Source: UBA5109 sp963975155
Lineage (GTDB): Bacteria > Pseudomonadota > Gammaproteobacteria > Pseudomonadales > Pseudohongiellaceae
Length of the DNA stretch: 64,000 nt
NCBI GenBank assembly: GCA_963975155.1
Contig: CAXBFG010000002.1
Location: 186,001 to 250,000 of the forward strand
Direction of reading: 5' to 3'
Positions 39,969-48,804 of the stretch are shown here, in pieces. Below the pieces are notes generated by a model. The model saw only the letters and a program-made list of their open reading frames with translations. It ran no database searches and was not told where the DNA came from. The position numbers were made by a program, and so were the translations under genes. The number at the start of each line of letters is the position of its first letter. Position 1 is the stretch's first letter.

Positions 39969-41771
39969 ATGGCTAGAATACAACTCCTTAGTCAGCGTCT
40001 GACTAACCAAATTGCTGCCGGTGAAGTCGTTGAGCGGCCTGCTTCTGTAGTTAAAGAATTACTGGAAAACAGTCTGGATGCCGGCGCCGACCGTATAGAT
40101 ATTGAATTGGAGCAAGGCGGCATCAAGCTTATTCGTATCCGCGATAACGGACAGGGTATTGATAAGGAAGATTTGCCCCTGGCACTCAACCGACATGCCA
40201 CCAGCAAAATCACGGAACTGGAAGATCTCGAAAGAGTCGTTAGTCTCGGTTTTCGCGGCGAGGCTTTAGCGAGTATTGCCTCGGTCTCCCGACTGGCATT
40301 GATTTCCCGCACACCTGCGGCCTCCGAAGCCTGGAAAGTTGAAACCGAAGGCATCGACATGCAAAGCAAGCTGTCACCGGCTGCGCATCCTGTCGGGACC
40401 AATGTGGAAGTCAGGGATTTATTTTTTAACACTCCTGCGCGCCGCAAATTCCTGCGCACCGAACAAACCGAATTCAAACGTATCGACGATATCGTTAAAC
40501 ATCTGGCATTAAGCCGATTCGATACCACTTTCAGTGTGCAGCATAACCAGCGCCAGATTCACAAGTTTGAAAAAGCCAGCAGCGAACAGGAACAGCAACG
40601 CCGGGTTGCACAAATTTATGGCCCGGCCTTTATAGAAAACTCAATTTACATCGATATGGAACTGGATGGTTTAAAACTCTGGGGCTGGGTATCACTGCCA
40701 ACCTTTTCACGCTCACAAGCGGACATGCAGTTTTTTTATGTTAACGGGCGCACCATTCGGGACAAGGTTGTTTCACATGCCGTCAAACAGGCTTACCGTG
40801 ATGTACTCTTTCATGGGCGGCACCCGGTCTTTGCCTTATTTCTGGAACTCGATCCGGCCGAGGTGGATGTAAATGTACATCCCACAAAACACGAAGTCCG
40901 CTTTCGTGAAAGTCGCACAGTGCATAACTTCCTGTATTCTGTCTTGCACCGAAGTCTGGCTTCGGTACGGCCCGAAGATCACCTGCAGCATAACGCTCCT
41001 GCTTCCGAGCAATTTGCTTCACAGGAAAGTGAAACGACCGGTTCACAATCTGCGATTCAATTCTCCAGCTATGAACGCGGCGATCGTGGCGGCAACTATG
41101 CCAGCCAAGTACAAAACCAGTTAGCAAGTTACGCCAGCTTGCGACAAAATTCCGAACAAGCTGAGCTCCCGGAAAACACAGCAGATATTCCGCCGCTGGG
41201 TTTCGCCATTGCACAATTGCATGGCATTTATATTCTGGCGCAGAATGCACAGGGCCTGGTACTTGTCGACATGCATGCGGCACATGAACGAATAACTTAT
41301 GAGCACATGAAAAGTGCCAGCAATAGCGAAGGCATAAAAGTACAGCCTCTGCTGGTGCCTTTAAATATTTCAGTCAGTGAAAGGGAAGCCGACCTGGCAG
41401 AAGAACATAATCACTATCTGGCTGGTCTGGGTATGGAAATTGAACGCCTCGGGCCTGAAACCATCAGTCTGCGACAAGTGCCGACGATTCTGGCCAACGC
41501 CAATGTTGAACAGCTCTTGCGTGATGTGCTATCCGATATTCTGGACCATGGCACTAGCGACAGACTGGAAGCACACCGCGATGAAATTCTTTCTACCATG
41601 GCCTGTCATGGTTCTGTGCGCGCCAATCGCCATCTCACTATTCCCGAAATGAACGCCTTGTTACGGGATATGGAACAGACTGAAAGAAGTGGTCAGTGCA
41701 ATCATGGCCGGCCCACCTGGGTACAACAAAAGCTAACGGATCTGGATAAACTATTTTTACGCGGTCAGTAA
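39969..41771 (+). CDS. mutL: DNA mismatch repair protein MutL, endonuclease-type motifs
   Basis: A GHKL ATPase with N-terminal motifs VKELLENSLDAGADRI, IRDNGQGI and GFRGEALASIASVSRL, followed by the transducer domain, a linker at about 340-410 and the dimerisation domain. The C-terminal region contains VDMHAAHERITYE (fits DxHAxxExxxxE, with Met for the usual Gln), ACHGSVRANR and QCNHGRPTW, which are the zinc/endonuclease motifs of MutL in species without MutH. So it probably nicks DNA itself. It lies 24 bases after amiB and is followed by murI on the opposite strand rather than directly by miaA. Confidence 0.95.
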   Translation: MARIQLLSQRLTNQIAAGEVVERPASVVKELLENSLDAGADRIDIELEQGGIKLIRIRDNGQGIDKEDLPLALNRHATSKITELEDLERVVSLGFRGEALASIASVSRLALISRTPAASEAWKVETEGIDMQSKLSPAAHPVGTNVEVRDLFFNTPARRKFLRTEQTEFKRIDDIVKHLALSRFDTTFSVQHNQRQIHKFEKASSEQEQQRRVAQIYGPAFIENSIYIDMELDGLKLWGWVSLPTFSRSQADMQFFYVNGRTIRDKVVSHAVKQAYRDVLFHGRHPVFALFLELDPAEVDVNVHPTKHEVRFRESRTVHNFLYSVLHRSLASVRPEDHLQHNAPASEQFASQESETTGSQSAIQFSSYERGDRGGNYASQVQNQLASYASLRQNSEQAELPENTADIPPLGFAIAQLHGIYILAQNAQGLVLVDMHAAHERITYEHMKSASNSEGIKVQPLLVPLNISVSEREADLAEEHNHYLAGLGMEIERLGPETISLRQVPTILANANVEQLLRDVLSDILDHGTSDRLEAHRDEILSTMACHGSVRANRHLTIPEMNALLRDMEQTERSGQCNHGRPTWVQQKLTDLDKLFLRGQ

Positions 41772-41798
41772 GTGTTCAGGCTTTTTATTAAATGCCCT

Positions 41799-42608
41799 TT
41801 AAATAGTCAGGACAAAATTCATATAGTGATAGACAGGAATTTCTTCGCCCCAATAGCGGGATAAAAGAATTTGTTGATCCTCAACATGTCCGCTGGTAAA
41901 AAAGCTGAGCCTGCCCTTGTCAGTTGACTCGGAAAGCAAATCGTTTGCCTGCAAACGGCGTTTCAGTTCCTTAGCAACTGCCATGCCGGTATCGACCAGC
42001 ACGACTTCCGGCCCAACTATTTCGGAAATGATGTCTGAAATCAAGGCATAGTGAGTACAACCAAGTACTAAAGTATCGCCACCCTTTGCCAGAAAGGCTT
42101 CGGTGTATTCGGTGACCAGTTTAATGATTTCGCCCCTGTCGGGCTGCATTTTTTCAATTTCATCTACCAGCCCCGGACAGGCCTTGGTAATAATTTCCAC
42201 CCGGTCTCTGTAGAGACTTTGCAAATCCATATATTTATCACTGTCCACTGTGCCGGCAGTTGCCAGCACACCTATAACCCCTGTCCTGGTTAAATCGGCA
42301 GCCGGCTTGATGGCGGGCTCCATGCCGATGATTGGTAAATCAAATTCTGCCCTGAGTTCTTTCACCGCCGCAGCTGTCGCCGTGTTACAGGCCAGCACAA
42401 TGGCCTTGGCATGCTGTAAATTGAAAAAGCCCATATTCTCAAAACAGCGTTGCTTGATAGCCGCTTTGCTTTTCTCACCGTAAGGGGCATGGCGGGAATC
42501 TGCTACATAAAGCAGCTCCTCATTGGGTAGCAGCTGGCGAATTTTTTTCAGTACCGAAAGTCCTCCGACGCCGGAGTCAATTACACCAATAGGAAAATCT
42601 GAAGGCAT
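41799..42608 (-). CDS. murI: Glutamate racemase
   Basis: Makes D-glutamate for peptidoglycan. Both catalytic cysteines are visible, ACNTATAA and VLGCTHYALI, with substrate motifs IGVIDSGVGGLSVLK at the start and HAPYGEKS. It is 269 residues, a normal length. It lies between mutL and miaA but on the opposite strand, interrupting an order that is usually continuous. The C-terminal tail is slightly longer than usual (SGHVEDQQILLSRYWGEEI). Upstream on its own strand is the divergent miaA start. Confidence 0.94.
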   Translation of the reverse strand: MPSDFPIGVIDSGVGGLSVLKKIRQLLPNEELLYVADSRHAPYGEKSKAAIKQRCFENMGFFNLQHAKAIVLACNTATAAAVKELRAEFDLPIIGMEPAIKPAADLTRTGVIGVLATAGTVDSDKYMDLQSLYRDRVEIITKACPGLVDEIEKMQPDRGEIIKLVTEYTEAFLAKGGDTLVLGCTHYALISDIISEIVGPEVVLVDTGMAVAKELKRRLQANDLLSESTDKGRLSFFTSGHVEDQQILLSRYWGEEIPVYHYMNFVLTI

Positions 42609-42684
42609 AGTGCTTTTTAATACGATTAAAGTGCCGCTTACTAGGCAAAAGGAAACGATTGTATCGTATTTCTTGCTATAGTAA

Positions 42685-43665
42685 GTGCAGATTTATTCTA
42701 CAGGCAAAAGTCGCAGTAAAAAATTGAATAACAAGCGTCCACCAGTTTTCTGCATTATGGGGCCAACCGCCTCAGGCAAAACCAAACTTGCTGTTGAGTT
42801 GGTGCAGCAAGGCCCTTTCGAAATAATCAGTGTCGATTCGGCACAGGTCTATCGAGGCCTGGATATTGGCTCAGGAAAACCCGGTGCGGAAATCCTGCAG
42901 CTTGCACCGCATCGTTTAATCGATATCCGTGATCCTGCCGACGCATACTCGGCAGCGGATTTTCGCCATGATGCCTTGGTGGAAATCGCAGCGATACAGG
43001 CAAAGGGCAAGATACCTTTGTTGGTAGGCGGCACCATGCTGTATTTCAAGGCTCTCAGAGATGGTCTGGCTGCCATGCCGGCAGCCAATGAAACTGTTCG
43101 TAAAAAAATCATACAGCTGGCCACCGAACAGGGTTGGCAGGCAGTGCATGATAAGCTGGCTGAAGTTGACCCTGCCTCGGCAGCGCGCATCCATCCCAAT
43201 GATCCACAACGATTGCAACGCGCTTTAGAAGTTTATGAGCTGACAGGCATTCCCATGACTGCGCATCATAAACAGGCGACTGACCCCGATAAGCTAGCCT
43301 TCCAGTTGCATTTCATTGCCATCTACCCTCAACAGCGCTCAGTTCTGCATGAAAATATTGCTGCCCGATTCAGGCAAATGCTGGCTGATGGATTTGTAGA
43401 CGAAGTAAAAGTGCTCTACGAGCGCGGCGACCTTGATCCTTCTCTGCCCGCCATTCGCTCAGTAGGTTATCGGCAAATCTGGGATTATCTTGCCAGGCAC
43501 CATGACTACGACAGCATGCAGGAAAAAGCACTGGCAGCAACCCGGCAATTAGCCAAAAGACAACTTACCTGGCTCAGGTCCTGGCCGGAATTACAGCTAC
43601 TTGATAGTGAAATGTCACAATTGTGCGAAAAAAGCTTGAAATTAATAAACTCTACCCTTAAGTAG
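42685..43665 (+). CDS. miaA: tRNA dimethylallyltransferase
   Basis: Adds dimethylallyl to A37 of tRNAs reading UNN codons. The P-loop is GPTASGKTKLAVEL; ISVDSAQVYRGLDIGSGKP, PLLVGGTMLYFKALRDGL, RALEVYELTG and SVGYRQIWDYL are family signatures. The start is unclear: the GTG at 42685 gives 14 extra residues, while the TTG at 42724 gives NNKRPPVFCIMGPTASGKT, closer to the family. No strong ribosome-binding site supports either. hfq follows 93 bases downstream with its own promoter. Confidence 0.94.
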   Translation: MQIYSTGKSRSKKLNNKRPPVFCIMGPTASGKTKLAVELVQQGPFEIISVDSAQVYRGLDIGSGKPGAEILQLAPHRLIDIRDPADAYSAADFRHDALVEIAAIQAKGKIPLLVGGTMLYFKALRDGLAAMPAANETVRKKIIQLATEQGWQAVHDKLAEVDPASAARIHPNDPQRLQRALEVYELTGIPMTAHHKQATDPDKLAFQLHFIAIYPQQRSVLHENIAARFRQMLADGFVDEVKVLYERGDLDPSLPAIRSVGYRQIWDYLARHHDYDSMQEKALAATRQLAKRQLTWLRSWPELQLLDSEMSQLCEKSLKLINSTLK

Positions 43666-43670
43666 GTGTA

Positions 43671-43698
43671 GTAGACGTCCCGGTTAAAGCTCTATAAT
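43671..43698 (+). promoter_or_regulatory. Candidate hfq promoter
   Basis: TATAAT (43693-43698) has a weak -35 (GTAGAC, 43671-43676) 16 bases upstream, between the miaA stop and the hfq ATG at 43759. GAGGAT before that ATG is the ribosome-binding site. Confidence 0.45.
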
Positions 43699-43758
43699 GG
43701 GCACTTGGTAGCACCTTACCTGCCTTACTGTTTTTAATTTTTATTTGAGGATCCAGTC

Positions 43759-44022
43759 ATGTCCAAAGGGCAATCTTTACAAGACCCTTTCCTGAACATT
43801 CTGCGCAAGGAAAAAGTACCAGTTGCTATTTATCTGGTAAGCGGTATCAAATTACAGGGACAGATTGAATCATTTGATCAATTTGTTATTGTTTTAAAAA
43901 ACACAGTTAACCAAATGGTTTATAAACACGCTATATCTACGGTAGTTCCTAACCGACCGATCCGTGTTCCATTACAGGAAGGATCAGAACCAGGGGCTTT
44001 TGAGCCAGGTAACAATATATAG
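43759..44022 (+). CDS. hfq: RNA chaperone Hfq
   Basis: An Sm-like hexameric RNA chaperone for small RNA-mRNA pairing. Sm1 (GQSLQDPFLNILRKEKVPV...LQGQIESFDQFVIVLKN) and Sm2 (MVYKHAISTVVP) are complete, with Gln8, Phe42-type pocket residues and the YKHA RNA-binding motif. It is 87 residues, with a short C-terminal tail compared with E. coli. Its stop overlaps the hflX GTG by one base. Confidence 0.97.
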   Translation: MSKGQSLQDPFLNILRKEKVPVAIYLVSGIKLQGQIESFDQFVIVLKNTVNQMVYKHAISTVVPNRPIRVPLQEGSEPGAFEPGNNI

Positions 44023-45305
44023 TGTTTTTTGATCGCCCTGATAGCGGTGAACTTGCCATACTGGTCCAGCTGGATATTTACTCAGAAGCAGATGGAGATG
44101 CTCGCGAATTCGAAGAACTCGCGATTTCTGCAGGTGCCTGCCCGGTAGAATTTATCACCGGCTCCCGTCAACAAATTGCACCGCGTTACTTCGTGGGTAC
44201 CGGTAAACTGGAAGAAATCAAACAAGCCCTGCAGGCACATCAGGCCGAACTGGTTTTGTTCAACCACAGCCTCTCCCCCAGTCAGGAAAGAAACCTGGAA
44301 AAAGCCCTGCAATGCCGGGTGCTGGATCGTACCGGATTAATTCTGGATATATTTGGTCAACGCGCTCGCTCTCATGAAGGTAAACTGCAGGTCGAACTGG
44401 CTCAGCTGAGGCACTCAATGACTCGCCTGGTCCGGGGCTGGACGCATTTGGATCGTCAAAAAGGTGGTGTGGGATTACGCGGTGCTGGTGAAACCCAGCT
44501 GGAACTTGACCAACGCCTGATCAGTGTTCGCATTAAGTCTATAAACAAGAGTCTGGAAAAAGTACGTCGCCAACGACAGCAGGGCAGGAAATCCCGTCAG
44601 CGTGCTGAAATTCCTACAGTTTCATTGGTCGGCTACACCAACGCCGGCAAATCATCAGTATTCAATCGCATTACCAAAGCCGATCTTTATGCTGCTGATC
44701 AATTATTTGCAACACTGGATTCTACTCTCAGAAAAATGCAGCTACCGGACTTTGGTGCTGCCATTCTTGCCGATACAGTAGGGTTTATTCGTGATCTTCC
44801 GCATCAGCTGGTTGATGCCTTTCGCGCAACATTGGAAGAAACTACAGAAGCAAGTTTGCTTTTACATGTCGTAGACTGTCATAGTGAGCAACGTTTTCTT
44901 CTGCAGAAGGAAGTAGATAGCGTCCTGCATGAAATAGGTGCCAGCCAGATTCCCACTCTGCTCGTCTATAACAAGGCCGATCTCCTGGAAGGTGATTTGC
45001 CGGATATCGAACGCAATGATGAAGGTAAGCCATGGCGTGTTTGGGTTTCAGCCTTGACCGGGGCCGGTATCGACAAACTCCTGCAGGCCATCAGTGAGCT
45101 GCTCGGGGAAGATTTTATAGAGCCTGAAATGCACCTCGCTCCCCAGCAGGGACGCCTGCGAGCCAAGTTCTACCACCAGGGCGCAGTGAAAAATGAGAGC
45201 CTTGATGAGCAAGGCAAAGTGCATCTTAGTCTTCGTCTCCCAAAACAGGATTTTGTACGACTTTTAAAAGAAGAGGGCCTCGATGCCCAGGCTTATTTAA
45301 GCTGA
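44022..45305 (+). CDS. hflX: Ribosome-associated GTPase HflX
   Basis: A GTPase that rescues or splits stalled ribosomes. The N-terminal HflX domain (about 1-190) includes GTGKLEEIK, LDRTGLILDIFGQRARSHEGKLQVELAQL and GVGLRGAGETQLE. The G domain has G1 GYTNAGKSS, G3 DTVGFIRDLPHQLV and G4 NKADL. The start is a GTG overlapping the hfq stop, so translation is coupled. Length is 427, as usual. A gap of 206 bases separates it from hflK. Confidence 0.95.
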   Translation: MFFDRPDSGELAILVQLDIYSEADGDAREFEELAISAGACPVEFITGSRQQIAPRYFVGTGKLEEIKQALQAHQAELVLFNHSLSPSQERNLEKALQCRVLDRTGLILDIFGQRARSHEGKLQVELAQLRHSMTRLVRGWTHLDRQKGGVGLRGAGETQLELDQRLISVRIKSINKSLEKVRRQRQQGRKSRQRAEIPTVSLVGYTNAGKSSVFNRITKADLYAADQLFATLDSTLRKMQLPDFGAAILADTVGFIRDLPHQLVDAFRATLEETTEASLLLHVVDCHSEQRFLLQKEVDSVLHEIGASQIPTLLVYNKADLLEGDLPDIERNDEGKPWRVWVSALTGAGIDKLLQAISELLGEDFIEPEMHLAPQQGRLRAKFYHQGAVKNESLDEQGKVHLSLRLPKQDFVRLLKEEGLDAQAYLS

Positions 45306-45511
45306 TACATTGCAACAAGAAGAGAAAGTCATCTGAACACGAGCAATTCATTCAGAACCTGAAAGTAATGAACACAATCATTCGATAGCGATATCGACCT
45401 GTATCCTGCTGGTAACAGAAAGCCCGGAAACTGTGTAAAAAGCCTTTGTTATTAGATAGAATCGTCCTTCTAATATGGCTGATAGCCATAAAAGAATCAC
45501 TGGAGAACCAC

Positions 45512-46687
45512 ATGGCCTGGAACGAACCCGATAATAACGACGGGAAAAAATCTGAAAATGAAGATCCTTGGGGAAGCAAACGCCCCGGTGGCGGCAATGA
45601 TCAGGGCCCGCCCGATCTTGAAGAAATTCTTGCTTCACTGATGAAGCGTTTTTCCAGCTTTTTTGGTAATGACAAAAAAACCGGCTCTGGAAATAAAACC
45701 AGCGGAGGCGGTTCCATCTCCGGAGGTCTGGTTATAGGTGTGCTGACTATCCTGGCAATTATCTGGGTCGGCAGTGGCTTTTATACCGTTGATGAGCAGG
45801 AACGTGGCGTGGTACTGCGTTTTGGCCGGGCCATGGAAGGTGTGGTCATGCCGGGGCTGCACTGGAATCCGCAATTAATAGATGAAGTCACCAAAATAAA
45901 TGTAACCCGCGTCTATGACGAATCATTCAGCAACTCCATGCTGACTGAAGATAACAATATCATCGACGTCTCCATGACTGTGCAATTTCAGGTCACTGAT
46001 GCCAGGGCCTTCTATCTGAATGATCTGGACCCGGTGACCAGTTTACAGCTCGCAGCAGAGTCTGCCATTCGACATGAAATCGGCAGTTCGGAAATGGAAA
46101 CAGCAACCACTTCCGCCCGAGAACAAATTGCCCTGTCAGTGCAGACACGCTTGCAGAATTATATGGATTTATATCAGACCGGCATTATTGTCAGTGAAGT
46201 GAATATCGCGGAAGTTCAGCAACCTGCACCCGTCCGTGCCGCCTACGATGATGTTATTAAAGCCGGTGTTGACCGTGTCGCTTTTCAGAATCAGGCCAAT
46301 GCCTACGCTAATCAGGTAATACCGGAAGCGCGCGGACTGGCCCGTCGAGTGCTGGAAGAAGCCGAAGCCTACCGGGATCAGGTTATTGCCAGATCTCAGG
46401 GTGAAGCACAGCGCTTTACTCAACTGCTGGGGGAATACCAGCGTGCTCCCGGTGTCACAAGAGAGAGGCTGTATCTGGAAACACTGCAGGAAGTGTTGAG
46501 CAACAGTTCTAAAGTACTTATTGATGTAGAGGGTGGTAATAACATGATGTATCTGCCTCTGGATCAGATGCTGCAACGCTCCGGCAATGTCAGCATGGAG
46601 GCAATGAGCACACAGGATATTCGTAACCTGTCCAATCAGGTCTTGCAGGACCTCAACAGACAAACAACTACAAGGACGGGAAGATAA
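45512..46687 (+). CDS. hflK: FtsH-protease modulator HflK
   Basis: An SPFH-family membrane protein forming, with HflC, the complex around FtsH. A Gly/Asn-rich cytoplasmic N-terminus (MAWNEPDNNDG...GGGNDQGPPDLEE) precedes one transmembrane helix (about 75-95) and the SPFH domain starting YTVDEQERGVVLRFGR. A coiled coil runs at about 260-340. The ATG at 45512 has GGAG seven bases upstream; the frame from 45446 is not used. Its TAA overlaps the hflC ATG by one base. Confidence 0.95.
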   Translation: MAWNEPDNNDGKKSENEDPWGSKRPGGGNDQGPPDLEEILASLMKRFSSFFGNDKKTGSGNKTSGGGSISGGLVIGVLTILAIIWVGSGFYTVDEQERGVVLRFGRAMEGVVMPGLHWNPQLIDEVTKINVTRVYDESFSNSMLTEDNNIIDVSMTVQFQVTDARAFYLNDLDPVTSLQLAAESAIRHEIGSSEMETATTSAREQIALSVQTRLQNYMDLYQTGIIVSEVNIAEVQQPAPVRAAYDDVIKAGVDRVAFQNQANAYANQVIPEARGLARRVLEEAEAYRDQVIARSQGEAQRFTQLLGEYQRAPGVTRERLYLETLQEVLSNSSKVLIDVEGGNNMMYLPLDQMLQRSGNVSMEAMSTQDIRNLSNQVLQDLNRQTTTRTGR

Positions 46688-47559
46688 TGAAAAACTCCAG
46701 CGCCTTGACCCTTGCTTTACTGGCAGTCGTTTTGATAATTGCCTACAACTGTTTATATGTGGTTCGCCAGATCGATCGTGGCGTACTTCTCACCTTCGGG
46801 GAAGTCACCGAAGCCGATGTTGCGCCCGGTTTACATTTTAAAGTTCCCGGTGTGCACACCATTTTGAAATTTGATGCACGCATACAGACTCTGGATGCAC
46901 CAACCCAAAGTTTTCTGACAGCGGATCGTGAATTTCTGGAAGTAGACTCCTATGCCAAATGGCGAATTGCTGAAGTTGCAACTTATTACACGCGTACTTC
47001 AGGCGATGCCAACATTGCCAACAATCTGCTTGCACAGCGTATTAACACCGGTCTGCGAAATCAGTTTGCCAGCCGCACTGTTTATGAAGTGGTGTCGGGA
47101 GAACGAGATGTGTTGATGACCGATTTAACCCGTAACCTTAACGCGATAGTCCTGAATGATCTCGGCATAGAGATAGTTGATATCAGGGTCAAACAGATCG
47201 ACCTGCCGGATGATGTTCAAGATTCCGTGTACAACCGTATGAATACGGAACGACAGCAGGAAGCCTCGCAGGCCAGATCTACCGGACGCGAACTTTCGGA
47301 GATAATTCGTGCAGAAGCGGATCGTACCGCAACGGTTCTTGAAGCTGAAGCCTATCGTGATGCTGAAATCATTCGTGGTGACGGCGATGCTCAGGCCGCA
47401 GCAATTTATGCGCAAGCTTTCAATGCCGATCCTGAATTTTATGAATTTACGCGCAGTCTGAATGCTTATCGCCAAACCTTTAGCGATACTGGCGACGTAC
47501 TCTTATTGAGTCCTGACAGCGAATTCTTCAAATACCTGAACAAAAGTACGGCAGAGTAA
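46687..47559 (+). CDS. hflC: FtsH-protease modulator HflC
   Basis: The partner of HflK. It has an N-terminal transmembrane helix (about 6-25), the SPFH domain (VVRQIDRGVLLTFGEVTEADVAPGLHFKVPG) and a coiled-coil C-terminal region with RGDGDAQAAAIYAQAFNADPEFYEFTRSL, the HflC signature. The ATG overlaps the hflK stop (TAATG). 290 residues is normal. hisZ begins 9 bases downstream. Confidence 0.96.
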   Translation: MKNSSALTLALLAVVLIIAYNCLYVVRQIDRGVLLTFGEVTEADVAPGLHFKVPGVHTILKFDARIQTLDAPTQSFLTADREFLEVDSYAKWRIAEVATYYTRTSGDANIANNLLAQRINTGLRNQFASRTVYEVVSGERDVLMTDLTRNLNAIVLNDLGIEIVDIRVKQIDLPDDVQDSVYNRMNTERQQEASQARSTGRELSEIIRAEADRTATVLEAEAYRDAEIIRGDGDAQAAAIYAQAFNADPEFYEFTRSLNAYRQTFSDTGDVLLLSPDSEFFKYLNKSTAE

Positions 47560-47568
47560 AAAGCGATA

Positions 47569-48750
47569 ATGTCAAAAGCCAATCGCTGGTTATTGCCTGA
47601 TGGTGTGGATGAAATACTGCCACCGCAGGCAAATAATCTGGAAATGTTGCGTCGCGATATTCTGGATTTATACCGTAGCTGGGGCTACGAGCTTGTTATC
47701 ACCCCCTTGATTGAGTTTCTTGATTCCCTGAATATAGTTCCCAGTGAACATCTGCATCTGGAAACCTTTAAGGTAGTTGATCAGATCAGCGGGCGCTCCA
47801 TGGGCATTCGCGCCGATATCACCTCTCAGGTTGCACGTATAGATGCCCATGTTATGCAGAAACAGGGACCCAACCGTCTTTGCTATGCAGACAGTGTTTT
47901 ACGTACCCGCCCTTCCAGCATGCTGGGTTCACGTAGTCCCTATCGTATCGGCGCTGAACTCTATGGTCATAATGGCATCGATAGTGACCTTGAGGTCATT
48001 AGCCTGATGCTGGAAACCCTGAAGCTGGCTGAAATAGAACCCGTGCAACTGGCACTGGGTCATGTTGGCATTTATCGCTCCCTGATTTCTCACGCCGATC
48101 TCGATGACGAACTTGAGGAAAAACTCTTTGCAGCACTGCAAAGCAAGTCAACCGAAGACATTGATCAACTGCTTGGCAATCTCACTACCAATGGAAACTT
48201 ACTTGAGATGCTGACCGCCTTACCCACACTTAGTGGTGATGAAAGTGTACTGGAGCAGGCAGAACAGGTCCTGGCGAAGGCGCCAGGCACAGTTAAGGAA
48301 GATATCGCTCAGTTACGCGGACTCGCTGCAGCGCTCAAGGCCCGTTATCCTGAACAATCCCTGTATTTCGATTTAAGCGAACTGCGTGGTTATGACTATC
48401 ACACCGGCGTTGTTTTCGCCGCGTATACAAATGGCTTCGGTTCTTCAATTGCCAAGGGCGGACGCTATGATGAAATTGGTTCCGGGTTTGGACGCGCCAG
48501 AGCGGCGACCGGTTTTGACAGCGATCTGAAAAGTTTATTGACGCTGGGTTCACGGGACTTTATCAGCGCAGAAAAAATCTTTGCGCCTGCTGGGGCAGAC
48601 AGTGAATTGCTGGCATTTATCAAGGCATTAAGAAACGAGGGTTATCAGGTTTTAAGCTCCTTGTCCGAACAAGACGTCTCGGCACAGGAACTTGGTTGTA
48701 CTCAGGAAATCGTTCAACGAAAAGGAAAGTGGCAACTTAGCCCACTGTAA
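47569..48750 (+). CDS. hisZ: ATP phosphoribosyltransferase regulatory subunit
   Basis: A class II HisRS-like protein without the anticodon-binding domain, which activates the short HisG in the first step of histidine synthesis. Motifs are RWLLPDGVDEILPPQA, the HisRS motif 2-like region RSMGIRADITSQVARIDAH with CYADSVLRTRPSS, and GYDYHTGVVFAAYTNG followed by AKGGRYDEI. At 393 residues it fits HisZ, and the hflC-hisZ-purA order is known from Pseudomonas and relatives. Confidence 0.95.
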   Translation: MSKANRWLLPDGVDEILPPQANNLEMLRRDILDLYRSWGYELVITPLIEFLDSLNIVPSEHLHLETFKVVDQISGRSMGIRADITSQVARIDAHVMQKQGPNRLCYADSVLRTRPSSMLGSRSPYRIGAELYGHNGIDSDLEVISLMLETLKLAEIEPVQLALGHVGIYRSLISHADLDDELEEKLFAALQSKSTEDIDQLLGNLTTNGNLLEMLTALPTLSGDESVLEQAEQVLAKAPGTVKEDIAQLRGLAAALKARYPEQSLYFDLSELRGYDYHTGVVFAAYTNGFGSSIAKGGRYDEIGSGFGRARAATGFDSDLKSLLTLGSRDFISAEKIFAPAGADSELLAFIKALRNEGYQVLSSLSEQDVSAQELGCTQEIVQRKGKWQLSPL

Positions 48751-48804
48751 ATCATCAACATCAATTAATTTTAAATTTATTTCGTATAGCAGAAAGGCAT
48801 AGTC

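Noticed and set aside
45474..45490. Hairpin TATGGCT/AGCCATA before hflK as a terminator
   Set aside because: No T run follows and it lies 22 bases before the hflK start; probably incidental.
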